This document shows, in pieces, positions 25,756-34,787 of a DNA stretch of 64,000 bases (positions are counted from its first letter, which is position 1; the number at the start of each line of letters is the position of its first letter). The notes below the pieces were generated by a model. That model did not search any database. It had not been told where the DNA came from and saw only the letters and a list, made by a program, of their open reading frames with translations. The DNA is taken from the NCBI RefSeq assembly GCF_001039005.1, contig NZ_LDWR01000055.1:62001-126000 (forward strand). The letters are read 5' to 3'. This DNA comes from Burkholderia cepacia (GTDB taxonomy: Bacteria; Pseudomonadota; Gammaproteobacteria; Burkholderiales; Burkholderiaceae). Both the position numbers and the translations under genes were made by a program.

Positions 25756-27072
25756 TTATCGAGTCGTGGAGGCAGGCCGCTTCGCATCCTTCACGAACCG
25801 CGTCCCGACGAAGCTGACTGCCGCCGCGAGAGTCACGTAGAAGGCGGGCGCCATGTTGCTGCCCGTGCGGGCGATGAGCCACGTAATCAGGAACGGGGCA
25901 AACCCGCCGAAGATCGTGACCGCGAAGTTGTACGCAACGGAAAGCCCGGTCGACAGCACCTTGGTTGGGAACAGCTCCGCGAACGCCGCGAGGATCGGCC
26001 CCGTATAGACGGCGATCAGCACGCCGAACACGGCCTGGAACACGATCAGCGACGCGAACCCGGGCGCATGGTTGATCCACGCGAACATCGGCCACGCGAG
26101 CACGAAGACCGCGAGCGCCGAGCCGGACAGGAACACGCGTCGTCCCCACACGTCGGCGAGCCGGCCGACGATCGGCGAGCAGCACATGATCATCAGCCCG
26201 CCGACCATGCCGGCCGCGAAACCGGTCGACTGCGGAAGATGCAGCGTGCGCACGGAATAGGTCGGCATGTAGAAGAGCAGCACGTAGGTGCAGACGGTCC
26301 ACAGGATGACCATTGAAAAGCTCGCGAACGTCTCGCGCGGGTAGGTGGACAGCACTTCCTTCAGCGGCGAACTCTCCTTCACCTGCGCTTCGACGGCGCT
26401 GAAAGCGGGCGTTTCTTCGATATGGCTGCGGATGAAATAACCGACCGGCCCGACGATGATCCCGAGCAGGAACGGCAACCGCCAGCCCCAGCTATGCAGC
26501 GCCTGCGCGTCGAGCGACGTCGTGACGAACGTGCCGGTCGCCGCGCCGAGCAGCACCGCGAAGCCGATGCTCGACTGGATCCAGCTCGAGTAATACGCGC
26601 GCTTCTCCGGCGGCGCGTATTCGGTGAGGAATGCGGTGGCGCCGCCCATCTCGCCGCCGGCCGAGAAGCCTTGCAGCAATCGCGCGACGACGATCAGCAG
26701 CGGCGCGGCGATGCCAGCCTGCTCATAGGTCGGCGCGATCCCGATGAGCGCGGTGCCGGCCGCCATCAGCAGGATCGTGAGCGACAGCGCGGCCTTGCGT
26801 CCGACCTTGTCGGCATAAACGCCGAGCACGATGCCGCCTACCGGCCGCATGAAGAAGCCGACGCCGAACGTCGCGACGGTCAGCAGCACGGACGTCAGTT
26901 CGTTGCCGGTCGGAAAGAACAGCTTCGCGATGATCACCGCGAAGAAACTGTAGACGGTGAAGTCGAACCATTCGAGGCCGTTGCCGATCACGGTCGCGAC
27001 GATGGCGCGGCGGCGTTGCTGCACTGCCGCATCGACGGAAGGCGCGGCGCGCGGGGAAAGCGTTCCTTGCAT
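25756..27072 (-). CDS. MFS transporter, metabolite:H+ symporter (MHS) type
   Basis: A 438-residue 12-TM transporter. It has NGLEWFDFTVYSFFAVIIAK in TM1, FFMRPVGGIVLG with the MFS motif A relative YADKVGRKAAL, and SAGGEMGGATAFLTEYAPPE, all hallmarks of the citrate/alpha-ketoglutarate/proline-betaine (MHS) subfamily. It probably imports an organic acid or amino-acid derivative with protons. The amidohydrolase is immediately downstream and a LysR regulator 123 bp upstream on the same strand. Confidence 0.9.
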   Translation of the reverse strand: MQGTLSPRAAPSVDAAVQQRRRAIVATVIGNGLEWFDFTVYSFFAVIIAKLFFPTGNELTSVLLTVATFGVGFFMRPVGGIVLGVYADKVGRKAALSLTILLMAAGTALIGIAPTYEQAGIAAPLLIVVARLLQGFSAGGEMGGATAFLTEYAPPEKRAYYSSWIQSSIGFAVLLGAATGTFVTTSLDAQALHSWGWRLPFLLGIIVGPVGYFIRSHIEETPAFSAVEAQVKESSPLKEVLSTYPRETFASFSMVILWTVCTYVLLFYMPTYSVRTLHLPQSTGFAAGMVGGLMIMCCSPIVGRLADVWGRRVFLSGSALAVFVLAWPMFAWINHAPGFASLIVFQAVFGVLIAVYTGPILAAFAELFPTKVLSTGLSVAYNFAVTIFGGFAPFLITWLIARTGSNMAPAFYVTLAAAVSFVGTRFVKDAKRPASTTR

Positions 27073-27164
27073 GGTCTCTTCCTTTGTCAGAAGACGGGAC
27101 GGCTGCCCCGCGTGAATCCCATGCTACGGACAGCCGGATTTTTTTCTGAAACGAAAGATTCGCA

Positions 27165-27188
27165 TGCACGCATGCGCTGCACGCATGC
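27165..27188. repeat. Direct repeat TGCACGCATGC in the transporter promoter region
   Basis: TGCACGCATGC occurs at 27165-27175 and again at 27178-27188, spaced 13 bp start to start, between the LysR stop and the transporter start. A nested inverted repeat CGCATG-CACG-CATGCG (27161-27176) overlaps it. Could be a regulator site; no binding protein can be assigned. Confidence 0.35.
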
Positions 27189-27195
27189 ATCGCGC

Positions 27196-28107
27196 TCAGG
27201 GTGCGGTCTGCTTCTCCGCCTGTTCGAACAGCCAGCGCGTGAACAGGCGGGCGGCCTGATTCTGCGCGCGGTCGTTCGGCGAGATCACGTAATAACCGCC
27301 GCCGTGGCTCGCGGTCGCTTCCGTCACGCGCACGAGCAGGCCGGCCTCGATGCATGCGTCGATCATGTAGCGCCAGCCGAGCGACACGCCCTGGCCGAGA
27401 ATGGTCATCTGCACGATCTGTGGATACGAATTGATCATGATGTCCTGCGGCTGTGCCTTCTGGCGGTCGACGTCATTCATGCCGAACCATTCGGACCACG
27501 ACATCCATTGGCGCTGCCCGTCCTCGAGGCGCAGCAGCGTTTCGTTCGCGAGATCGGCCGCGTTCAGCGTGCGGCCGGCCAGATAACCGGGCGCGCAGAC
27601 CGGAAACACTTCCTCGTCGAACAACCGGCGCGCGGTGTACTCGGCCGGCGCCTGCTGGCGCACGTAGTAGACGCCGACATCGAATTCCGCCGGCGACATC
27701 GACGCAAGGCCGTCGCGCACGATCAGGCGCAGCTTGATGTTCGGATACGCGGTGCGAAAGTCCGGTAGTCGAGGCGTCAGCCACAGCAGCGCGACGCCGG
27801 ACGAGCACGCGATCGTCAGTTCGAGATCGCCGTACGGCTTCATCACGTCGTGTGTGGCTTCCGCGCACAAGGTGAGCAGGTGGTGGACCTGTGCCGCGTA
27901 TTGCTCGCCGGCGATCGTCAGACGCAACGAACGATGCTCGCGGACGAACAGCGAGCGGCCGAGGAATTCCTCGAGCTGCTGGATCTGGCGGCTGATCGCG
28001 CTTTGGGTCAGGTGCAGTTCGGCGGCGGCTTTCGTGAAGCTCGCATGCCGCACGGCGGCTTCGAACGCGACGAGGCACTGAAGGGGCGGTAGGGGGGCAA
28101 TGCGCAT
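27196..28107 (-). CDS. LysR-family transcriptional regulator (GcvA-like)
   Basis: A 303-residue LysR protein. The N-terminal helix-turn-helix is APLPPLQCLVAFEAAVRHAS followed by FTKAAAELHLTQSAISRQI, close to the GcvA/AmpR subgroup. The effector domain follows (LELTIACSSGVALLWLTPRL). The ATG at 28107 is preferred because the conserved fold begins there; 28167 is possible. It is upstream of and co-directional with the MHS transporter/amidohydrolase pair and is their likely controller. Its 5' side faces the next LysR gene divergently. Confidence 0.88.
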   Translation of the reverse strand: MRIAPLPPLQCLVAFEAAVRHASFTKAAAELHLTQSAISRQIQQLEEFLGRSLFVREHRSLRLTIAGEQYAAQVHHLLTLCAEATHDVMKPYGDLELTIACSSGVALLWLTPRLPDFRTAYPNIKLRLIVRDGLASMSPAEFDVGVYYVRQQAPAEYTARRLFDEEVFPVCAPGYLAGRTLNAADLANETLLRLEDGQRQWMSWSEWFGMNDVDRQKAQPQDIMINSYPQIVQMTILGQGVSLGWRYMIDACIEAGLLVRVTEATASHGGGYYVISPNDRAQNQAARLFTRWLFEQAEKQTAP

Positions 28108-28281
28108 GGCGGGCGGGGAAGTCGATGGCGCTGCCGATATGATACGGGCGGATCGAAAGGAAAACACAAGGTGGGAAGGGCGCAGCCAGCCGCGGTATTC
28201 ATGCGAAGATTGAGCGCAACACGCGCCCGATTGTGCCGACCCAGACGCTCACCCACCCCCATTTCACCCCACCCAACCACC

Positions 28282-29184
28282 ATGGATCGCTTCGATAGCA
28301 TGTCGGTGTTCGTCGAGATCGTCAGCACCGGCAGTCTGACCACCGCGGCCGAGCGGCTCGGTCTGTCGCCGAGCATGGTCGGCAAGCATCTGAACGCGCT
28401 CGAAGCGCGTCTCGGCGTGAAACTGCTTCACCGCACGACGCGGCGTCACCATCTGACCGAGGCCGGCGCGCTGTATCTGGAGCGCTGTCGCGACATCCTC
28501 GATCGGGTCGAGACGGCCGACGACGCCGCATCGGCACTCGGCGGCGATCCGGCCGGCCAGTTGCGCATCGCGGCGCCGATTTCGTTCGGCGTCACACAGC
28601 TGGCGCCGGCGGTCGCCGTTTTTCTCGCGCAGTATCCGCGTGTCGATATCGAGCTCGTGCTGACCGATGCGGCGGTCGATCCGGTCGGTGACGGCATCGA
28701 TCTCGCGTTTCGCGTCGGGCCGCTGGCCGATTCGTCGCTCATCGCGCGGCCGTTGCCGTCGTACTACCGGATGGTCGTGTGCGCGTCGCCGGAATACCTG
28801 GCTCGCCACGGCACGCCGGCCACGCCGCAGGATCTGCTGAATCACGATTGCCTCGGCCATACGCGCTGGGGGCCGCGTTACCGGTGGCGGTTCGACGGGC
28901 CGGACGGCGCGATCGAAGTGCCCGTCACGTACCGGTTGCGTGTCGACAGCGGCCCCGCACTACGCGAGGCCGCGCTGGCCGGCGGCGGCGTGATCCTGCA
29001 GCCGTTCGGGCTGGTCAAGGCCGACCTCGACGCCGGCCGCCTGCGTCTGCTGCTGGCCGCGTATGAATCGCGCGGCCGCGATTTTTTCCTGCTCTACGCG
29101 CGCGATACCGGCGCGCCCGCCAAACTCCGCGCGTTCATCGCGTTCGCGCTCGATCATTTTGCGGTACAGGATTCGGCGTCTTGA
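28282..29184 (+). CDS. LysR-family transcriptional regulator
   Basis: A 300-residue LysR protein of the large CrgA/DsdC-like subgroup: MDRFDSMSVFVEIVSTGSL, then TTAAERLGLSPSMVGKHLN and RLGVKLLHRTTRRHHLTEAG. The periplasmic-binding-like effector domain includes VDIELVLTDAAVDPVGDGID. It is divergent from the previous LysR gene (174 bp apart). Its 3' end overlaps the convergent CMD-family gene by 50 bp, which is unusual and may couple their expression. Target unknown. Confidence 0.9.
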   Translation: MDRFDSMSVFVEIVSTGSLTTAAERLGLSPSMVGKHLNALEARLGVKLLHRTTRRHHLTEAGALYLERCRDILDRVETADDAASALGGDPAGQLRIAAPISFGVTQLAPAVAVFLAQYPRVDIELVLTDAAVDPVGDGIDLAFRVGPLADSSLIARPLPSYYRMVVCASPEYLARHGTPATPQDLLNHDCLGHTRWGPRYRWRFDGPDGAIEVPVTYRLRVDSGPALREAALAGGGVILQPFGLVKADLDAGRLRLLLAAYESRGRDFFLLYARDTGAPAKLRAFIAFALDHFAVQDSAS

Positions 29185-29590
29185 GTTCGTCGGTGTCAGG
29201 CGCTGCGGCGAACACTTCGGCCACGACGCCCAGCGCGTTGTTCACGGCCGCACCGCCCGCATAGAACATCGTCTGCAGGATCGTCTCGATGATCTGCTCG
29301 CGCGTCGCGCCGGCGACCAGCGCGGCTTCGACGTGCGCGCGCAACTGCGGCAACGCGTACCCGAGCGTCACGCAACTGGATATCACGACCAGTTCGCGGG
29401 TCGCCAGGTCGAGCCCGGGCCGGTCGAGCACGCCGGCGAACGCCCATTGCATCGTCATCGTCAGGAAGTCCGGGCAGAGGGTTTCGCGCGACTCGGCGAG
29501 ATCCTTGCCGCTATGCGCGCCGTGCAGGTGCTCGAACAACGCGAGACCGCGTGCATAGGTGTCGTCGCGGGGAAGAAGGGGCTGCGTCAT
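29135..29590 (-). CDS. Carboxymuconolactone decarboxylase family protein
   Basis: A 151-residue all-helical CMD/AhpD-superfamily protein. The core is LATRELVVISSCVTLGYALP, then QLRAHVEAALVAGATREQIIETILQTM, matching 4-carboxymuconolactone decarboxylase-like proteins. It lacks the AhpD CxxC redox pair. It could be a gamma-carboxymuconolactone decarboxylase relative acting on an unknown lactone. ATG 29590 (MTQPLLPRDD) is chosen over 29689. Its 3' end lies inside the convergent LysR gene. Confidence 0.85.
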   Translation of the reverse strand: MTQPLLPRDDTYARGLALFEHLHGAHSGKDLAESRETLCPDFLTMTMQWAFAGVLDRPGLDLATRELVVISSCVTLGYALPQLRAHVEAALVAGATREQIIETILQTMFYAGGAAVNNALGVVAEVFAAAPDTDELKTPNPVPQNDRARTR

Positions 29591-29721
29591 GGTTGACCTC
29601 GTCGGAAAGAGCCGAAAACCGGCGGACAGACGCAGTGTGGGGTGGCGGCGCGTGTTGAAAAACGCCTGTTTGGTCGCTTCATTTCCCACCGGGAGTGGGG
29701 AATACGTGAGGGACGGATCAT

Positions 29722-30273
29722 TTGTCCGGCATCACGTTGCCGGAGCCACTCGTCGCTCCGCAGCATTCATGCGAAGATTGTGACCACAAATCACAGTCGC
29801 CCGAGAACGAAGTGATCCGATCGAACCCTGAGAGCAAACCTGACGCCGGCCATCCGCCGTGGATGTCCGTCGCGCTGGCCGAACTCGGCATCCGCCGCCA
29901 CCCGCCCGGCAGCATCAACCCGCGCATCGTCGAATACAACAACCAGACGAACCTGGTCGGCTACGACGACAAAGTTTCCTGGTGCTCGTCGTTCGTCAAC
30001 TGGTGCATGACGCACGCAGGCATTCGCGGCACGGGCTCCGCACTCGCGCGTTCGTGGCTCGAATGGGGCCGGCCGCTGGAGCGTCCGGTGTACGGCTGCA
30101 TCGCGATCCTGACGCGCGACGATCCCGCGAGCTGGAAAGGGCACGTCGGGTTCTACCTGCGTCACGACGACGAGCACGTGCATCTGTTCGGCGGCAACCA
30201 GTTGGAAGAAGTGCGCGAACTCGCGTATCCGCTGAACGAAGTGATCGGATACCGCTGGCCCGACGCCGGATGA
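29722..30273 (+). CDS. TIGR02594-type NlpC/P60-CHAP-like amidase protein
   Basis: A 183-residue protein. The conserved core runs PPWMSVALAELGIRR, then DDKVSWCSSFVNWCMTHAGI with the likely catalytic Cys, RSWLEWGRPL, and GHVGFYLRHDDEHVHLFGGN with the catalytic His. This is the TIGR02594 family, related to Cys/His peptidoglycan amidases and found among phage endolysins and toxin-like effectors. No signal peptide. The frame starts with TTG 29722 behind GAGGGA; ATG 29863 at the core domain is an alternative. No immunity or secretion gene is adjacent. Confidence 0.75.
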   Translation: MSGITLPEPLVAPQHSCEDCDHKSQSPENEVIRSNPESKPDAGHPPWMSVALAELGIRRHPPGSINPRIVEYNNQTNLVGYDDKVSWCSSFVNWCMTHAGIRGTGSALARSWLEWGRPLERPVYGCIAILTRDDPASWKGHVGFYLRHDDEHVHLFGGNQLEEVRELAYPLNEVIGYRWPDAG

Positions 30274-30415
30274 CCGCGCTGCCACCGCGCACACGAAACC
30301 ACTCACACCGCGTTTCAAGCCGCTGCTAATCTGTCACGCACACCGCATGACCATCCGGAGCTTGTCGGCGCACCAACCCGCGGTTGCCGACCTCCGTACC
30401 CACAAGGAGCCTGCA

Positions 30416-31048
30416 GTGCAAACCGGTAATCTCCGCCTCTACGCGGATACGCAATACGCGAGCCCTTACGCGATGTCGGTCTTCGTCGCGCTGGAGGAAA
30501 AATCGCTGCCTTACGAACTGGTGACCGTCGATCTCGGCAACCGCGCGCATTTCGCGCCCGACTATGCAGCGACGTCGCTGACGCAACGCGTGCCGACGCT
30601 CGTGCACGACGATTTCGCGTTGTCGGAATCGTCGGCGATTACCGAGTATCTCGACGAGACATTTCCGGGCACACGGCTTTATCCGGTCGAGCCGCGCCAG
30701 CGCGCGCGGGCGCGGCAGGTACAGGCGTGGCTGCGCAGCGACCTGATGCCGATCCGCACGGAACGGTCGACCGAAGTGCTGTTCTACGGCCCGACGAGCG
30801 AGCCGCTGTCGAGTCTCGCGCTGGCTGCCGCGCAGAAGTTGTTCGTGGCCGCCGACAAGCTGCTCGCGCCGGGCGCGGCAAACCTGTTCGGCGAGTGGAG
30901 TATTGCCGATGTCGATCTGGCGGTGATGCTGAATCGTCTGGTGCTGAATGACGATCCGGTGCCGCAGCGTCTCGCCGACTATGCGCGCGCGCAGTGGGAG
31001 CGGCCGTCGGTGCAGCGTTGGGTGAAGCTGAAGCGGCCGTCGCTGTAA
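30416..31048 (+). CDS. yfcF: Glutathione transferase (YfcF-like)
   Basis: A 210-residue GST. The N-domain starts LRLYADTQYASPYAMSVFVA, then TSLTQRVPTLVHDDFALSES with the cis-Pro and the gamma-Glu contact ESSAITEYLDE. The C-domain ends in NLFGEWSIADVDLAVML. It resembles E. coli YfcF, a GST with peroxidase-type activity. The GTG at 30416 is chosen because AAGGAG lies six bases upstream; the ATG at 30347 adds an unconserved leader. Confidence 0.82.
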   Translation: MQTGNLRLYADTQYASPYAMSVFVALEEKSLPYELVTVDLGNRAHFAPDYAATSLTQRVPTLVHDDFALSESSAITEYLDETFPGTRLYPVEPRQRARARQVQAWLRSDLMPIRTERSTEVLFYGPTSEPLSSLALAAAQKLFVAADKLLAPGAANLFGEWSIADVDLAVMLNRLVLNDDPVPQRLADYARAQWERPSVQRWVKLKRPSL

Positions 31049-31178
31049 TTCGCGGGTGTGTGGGGCGTGTCGGTGGTGCGGGCGTTTGCGCCGCCCGCCG
31101 ATGCGTCGTATGCCCGCGCGGGGTGGCATACAGCATCGCTTCATTCAACCCACCGAATCCGTGTGGGAGCGGATACCA

Positions 31179-31685
31179 ATGAAGAAAATATGTTCGGCAG
31201 TGGTGGTCATGGCTGCCTCCATCACCGGATGGGCGGCGCCTCCGGGCGAGGCTTTGGTTAAAAGCTGTCTTCTGGCGCAGTCCGTCTCACCGACCATCGC
31301 TATCCACGACATCAACACGCACGAAGTATCGCAAGAGGACGACTACGCAGACGGCTTCAACGCAAGTTATCTCGTCAAACACGAAGGTGCCGACGTGGGT
31401 TACGCCGAAGGAAAGTCGACGCAGGCGTTGATCTATTCTGGAAAGCTCTACCGATTGTCCGCGGCCATCCCCGTTGGAAACAACCGCGGAATCAAGCCAA
31501 CTGCGTTCAATCCCGCGCTGGCACAGTGGAGCATCGCAGGCGATGGCCGACAGCGCTACCTATGCGTGAGCTTCAATTTCGACGGGCTGGGGCGAAGCGG
31601 GTCGTTTCAAAATGTTCACGGCGGGTATCTCGTGAATTCGAAAACCAAAGACCTGTACTTTGTCGTACGTGACGTCAGGAAGTGA
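31179..31685 (+). CDS. Small exported protein of unknown function
   Basis: A 168-residue protein with signal peptide MKKICSAVVVMAASITGWA. The mature part has two Cys (SCLLAQS and YLCVSFNFDG) that could pair, and is rich in short beta-type segments (SYLVKHEGADVGYAEG, GGYLVNSKTKDLYFVVRDV). No family recognised. Codon use is somewhat less GC-biased than its neighbours. ATG 31179 is used because the signal begins there; a GGGAGC site lies upstream. Confidence 0.68.
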   Translation: MKKICSAVVVMAASITGWAAPPGEALVKSCLLAQSVSPTIAIHDINTHEVSQEDDYADGFNASYLVKHEGADVGYAEGKSTQALIYSGKLYRLSAAIPVGNNRGIKPTAFNPALAQWSIAGDGRQRYLCVSFNFDGLGRSGSFQNVHGGYLVNSKTKDLYFVVRDVRK

Positions 31686-31767
31686 GTGACCTTTCCTTTT
31701 TCGGAGCCGCATCGTGCAGGGGCAGCAAAGGTGTTCAATGATCTGCTAACTCTGCACACCCCGGCGC

Positions 31768-33189
31768 TCAATTCTCCGCCACAGCCTCCTCCGCGTCATT
31801 CTTGCTCCACCCACCCCCAAGCGATCGATAAAGCGCGACCGCCGCCAGCGCATGCTCGCGCTTGACCTGATTGAGCGAATCCGAATCCCGCAGATACACC
31901 TCCTGCGCCGACAGCACATCCAGAAAATCCGTCGCACCGCCTTTATAGAGCTGATTCGCCAATCCAAGCGCCTTGTCCGAAGCAGTCAACGCGCTATCGA
32001 GCCTCCGCGTCGCCTCATCGGAACTGACGAGATTCGCGCGCGCATCCTCGACTTCCCGCAACGCCTGCAGCATCGTCTGCCTTAACCCGAGTTCCGACTC
32101 GCGCATCCGGCTTTCGCTCTGCGTGATATCGGCGGTAATACGTCCCGCGTTGAAGATCGGGCTCGTCGCGCTCAACGCCGCGCTGAACAGGTTATCGGTC
32201 AACGTCGGCAACCCGAGATACGACGCCGCCAGAATCCCGTCCGTCAGGTTCAGCGAAAACTTCGGATACCGCTCGGCTTTCGCGACGCCCACTTGCGCCG
32301 CACGCCGCTCGACCTGCGCATAAGCAGTCAACACATCAGGCCGCCGCAACAATGCCTGCGAAGGCAACGTTCCCGGCGATCCAGCCGGCGGCGCGGGAAT
32401 CTCGCCCGCCTGCACCAACACGAGCCGATCGACCGATTCCGGCGTGCGCCCCGAATACACGGCAATAAGGTTGAGCTGATGCGAAATCTGCGCCTGCGTC
32501 GGTGGAATCCGCGCTTCGAGTGCATCGAGCTGGTTCTGCGCGCGTGTGACGTCGAGTTCCGTCGACAGCCCGAACGCCTGCCGCTTGCGCGTGAGTTCAA
32601 GCGCGTGTTGCCGGATCTTCGCGTTGTCCTGCAGGATCTTCAGTTCCTGCTGCGCCCAACGCAGATCGACATACGCGGATGCCGCATCGGCCGCGAGCGC
32701 GAGCCGCATCGCATCTTCCGCATGCTTCTGCCCGACAAGCTCGGCCTGCGCGGCGAGCAAATCGAGCCGTTCGCCGCCGAACACATCGGGCGACCAGCTC
32801 AGCGCGAGCCCCGCGCCGGCCTGCCGCACATAACCGAGCGGCGGCGGCGTGTTCTGGCGCGCGTCGGCCGCATGCGCGGTTGCGTCGAGTTCGGGCAACA
32901 GCACCGCTCGCTTCTGCACGGTCAGCGCCTGCGCCTGCTTCACGCGTTCGGCGGCGGCCTGCAGGTCGAGGTTACCGTCGAGCACGGTCGCGATCAGCCG
33001 GTCGAGCACGGGATCGTGGAATTGCGCCCACCACGCGGCGGCGTCGATGTCCGCGCGCGGTACGTCGGTATCCCACGCAGCAGGCGCGAGCGTCTGAACC
33101 GAATCGTGCAGCGCCGGATGCTGCGCGGGCTGCACCGCACACCCTGCGGCGAACGCGCTGACGGCGAGGGCGACGAGTAGCTTTTTCAT
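31768..33189 (-). CDS. Outer-membrane efflux lipoprotein (OprM/NodT family)
   Basis: A 473-residue TolC-like channel. The signal MKKLLVALAVSAFAAGC gives lipidation at Cys17. Two repeats of the family are visible: LDRLIATVLDGNLDLQAAAE early, and LRQTMLQALREVEDARANLV late, with the signature PDVFGGERLDLLAAQAELV. It forms the outer-membrane duct for the EmrAB-type pump encoded just upstream. It starts 10 bp after the emrB-like stop. Last gene of the efflux operon. Confidence 0.9.
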   Translation of the reverse strand: MKKLLVALAVSAFAAGCAVQPAQHPALHDSVQTLAPAAWDTDVPRADIDAAAWWAQFHDPVLDRLIATVLDGNLDLQAAAERVKQAQALTVQKRAVLLPELDATAHAADARQNTPPPLGYVRQAGAGLALSWSPDVFGGERLDLLAAQAELVGQKHAEDAMRLALAADAASAYVDLRWAQQELKILQDNAKIRQHALELTRKRQAFGLSTELDVTRAQNQLDALEARIPPTQAQISHQLNLIAVYSGRTPESVDRLVLVQAGEIPAPPAGSPGTLPSQALLRRPDVLTAYAQVERRAAQVGVAKAERYPKFSLNLTDGILAASYLGLPTLTDNLFSAALSATSPIFNAGRITADITQSESRMRESELGLRQTMLQALREVEDARANLVSSDEATRRLDSALTASDKALGLANQLYKGGATDFLDVLSAQEVYLRDSDSLNQVKREHALAAVALYRSLGGGWSKNDAEEAVAEN

Positions 33190-33199
33190 GATGAGATTC

Positions 33200-34774
33200 T
33201 CAGTGCGCATCCGGCGGCGGCGCGTTCAAGGTAATGGGTTTGGAAAACGCGACGGCAAGCAGCGCAACGACGAAGCACAGCGACAGCGCGTAGTACGCAT
33301 CCGCGTAGGTGAGCGTCAGCGCTTCGCGATAGATCAGGTGATGCAGGTTCGCGAGCCCCGCTTGCGCGGTGTTCAGCGTATTGCCTGCCACGGACGTCCA
33401 GTACGCGGCCTGGTGGTCGAGCAGCGACGCGATCTGCGGTTCGCCGGCGCTCACGTGCTCGTTCAGGCGCAGGTAGTGGAAGTTCAGACGGTCGTTGAGC
33501 ATCGTCGCGCTCACCGCGATGCCGATCGCACCGCCAAGATTGCGCATCAGGTTGAACAGGCCGCTCGCCGATTTCAGTCGCGACTGCGGCAGCGAGCCGA
33601 GCGCCATCGTCACGATCGGCGGCACGCTGAACTGCTGGCCGATGCCGCGCAGCGCCTGCGGCAACAGCAGTTCCCGCCAGCCCCAGTCGTGCGTGATCGG
33701 CGTGTACAGGTAGCAGCCGAGGCCGAAGCAGATCAACCCGAACACGAGCAGCGCGCGCATGCTGACGTAGCGTGCGGCGAACGCATACGCGCACAGCGCG
33801 AGCAACTGGAACGCGCCGACCGACAGCAGCGCGACGCCGATCTGCAGCGAGCTGAACGCCCGCACCTGCGCGAGAAACAGCGGCGTCAGGAACACGGTCA
33901 CGAAGATGCCGATGCCGGTCACGAACGACAACAGGCTGCCGATCCCGAAGTTGCGCACGGCGAGCGCGCGCAGGTCGACGATCGGATCCTTGGCGGTCAG
34001 CGCATGCACGATGAACAGGAAGCCGCAGATGCCGGAGATCCACGCGCAGATGACGATCGCGTCGTCGCCGAACCAGTTCTTGCGCGGGCCTTCTTCCAGC
34101 ACGTATTCGAGGCAGCCGAGGAAGCCGGACATCAGCACGATGCCGAGATAGTCGCCGCGCTTGATGAGGCCGGGATCGGGTTCGTCGATATTCACGTAGC
34201 GCGGCACGAGTGCGGCCACGGCGATGCCGGGCACGAGGTTCAGGTAGAACAGCCAGTGCCACGACCATTGGTCGGTGATCCAGCCGCCGATCACGGGGCC
34301 GATCGCCGGCGCGAGCGACGCGAGCGCGCCGATGGTCGTCGACGCGATCAGCCGCTGCTTGCCGGGAAACAGCACGAACGCGGTGGTGAACACGGTCGGG
34401 ATCATCGCGGCGCCGAGCGCGCCCTGCAGCCCGCGAAACAGGATCATCGAGTTGATGTCCCATGCGAGCCCGCACAGCATGCTCGTGATCGTGAAGCCGA
34501 CGGCCGACGCGACGAACAGCCAGCGCGTCGACATCACCTTCGACAGCCAGCCCGACATCGGGATCACGATGATCTCGGCGATCAGGTAGGCCGTCTGCAC
34601 CCACGACAACTCGTCCTGGCTTGCGGACAAGCCGCCGCCGATATCGCGCAGCGACGACGCGACGATCTGGATGTCGAGCGTCGCCATGAAGAAGCCGACG
34701 CACATCAGCGCGAACGCGAAGACGCGCTGCTTCGTCGGTTGCGACGCGGGGTCGCCGGAAAACGCGGTGGTCAT
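33200..34774 (-). CDS. emrB: MFS drug-efflux transporter, DHA2 (EmrB) family
   Basis: A 524-residue 14-TM proton antiporter. It shows MCVGFFMATLDIQIVASSLR in TM1 (motif D1), LSWVQTAYLIAEIIVIPMSG, and motif C-type APAIGPVIGGWITDQWSWHW. Closest in layout to EmrB/FarB, which export aromatic or hydrophobic compounds. It works with the periplasmic adaptor encoded 13 bp upstream and the outer-membrane channel downstream. Substrate is unknown; neighbouring MarR control suggests induction by a phenolic or aromatic compound. Confidence 0.92.
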   Translation of the reverse strand: MTTAFSGDPASQPTKQRVFAFALMCVGFFMATLDIQIVASSLRDIGGGLSASQDELSWVQTAYLIAEIIVIPMSGWLSKVMSTRWLFVASAVGFTITSMLCGLAWDINSMILFRGLQGALGAAMIPTVFTTAFVLFPGKQRLIASTTIGALASLAPAIGPVIGGWITDQWSWHWLFYLNLVPGIAVAALVPRYVNIDEPDPGLIKRGDYLGIVLMSGFLGCLEYVLEEGPRKNWFGDDAIVICAWISGICGFLFIVHALTAKDPIVDLRALAVRNFGIGSLLSFVTGIGIFVTVFLTPLFLAQVRAFSSLQIGVALLSVGAFQLLALCAYAFAARYVSMRALLVFGLICFGLGCYLYTPITHDWGWRELLLPQALRGIGQQFSVPPIVTMALGSLPQSRLKSASGLFNLMRNLGGAIGIAVSATMLNDRLNFHYLRLNEHVSAGEPQIASLLDHQAAYWTSVAGNTLNTAQAGLANLHHLIYREALTLTYADAYYALSLCFVVALLAVAFSKPITLNAPPPDAH

Positions 34775-34787
34775 CGTCGGCTCCCGC

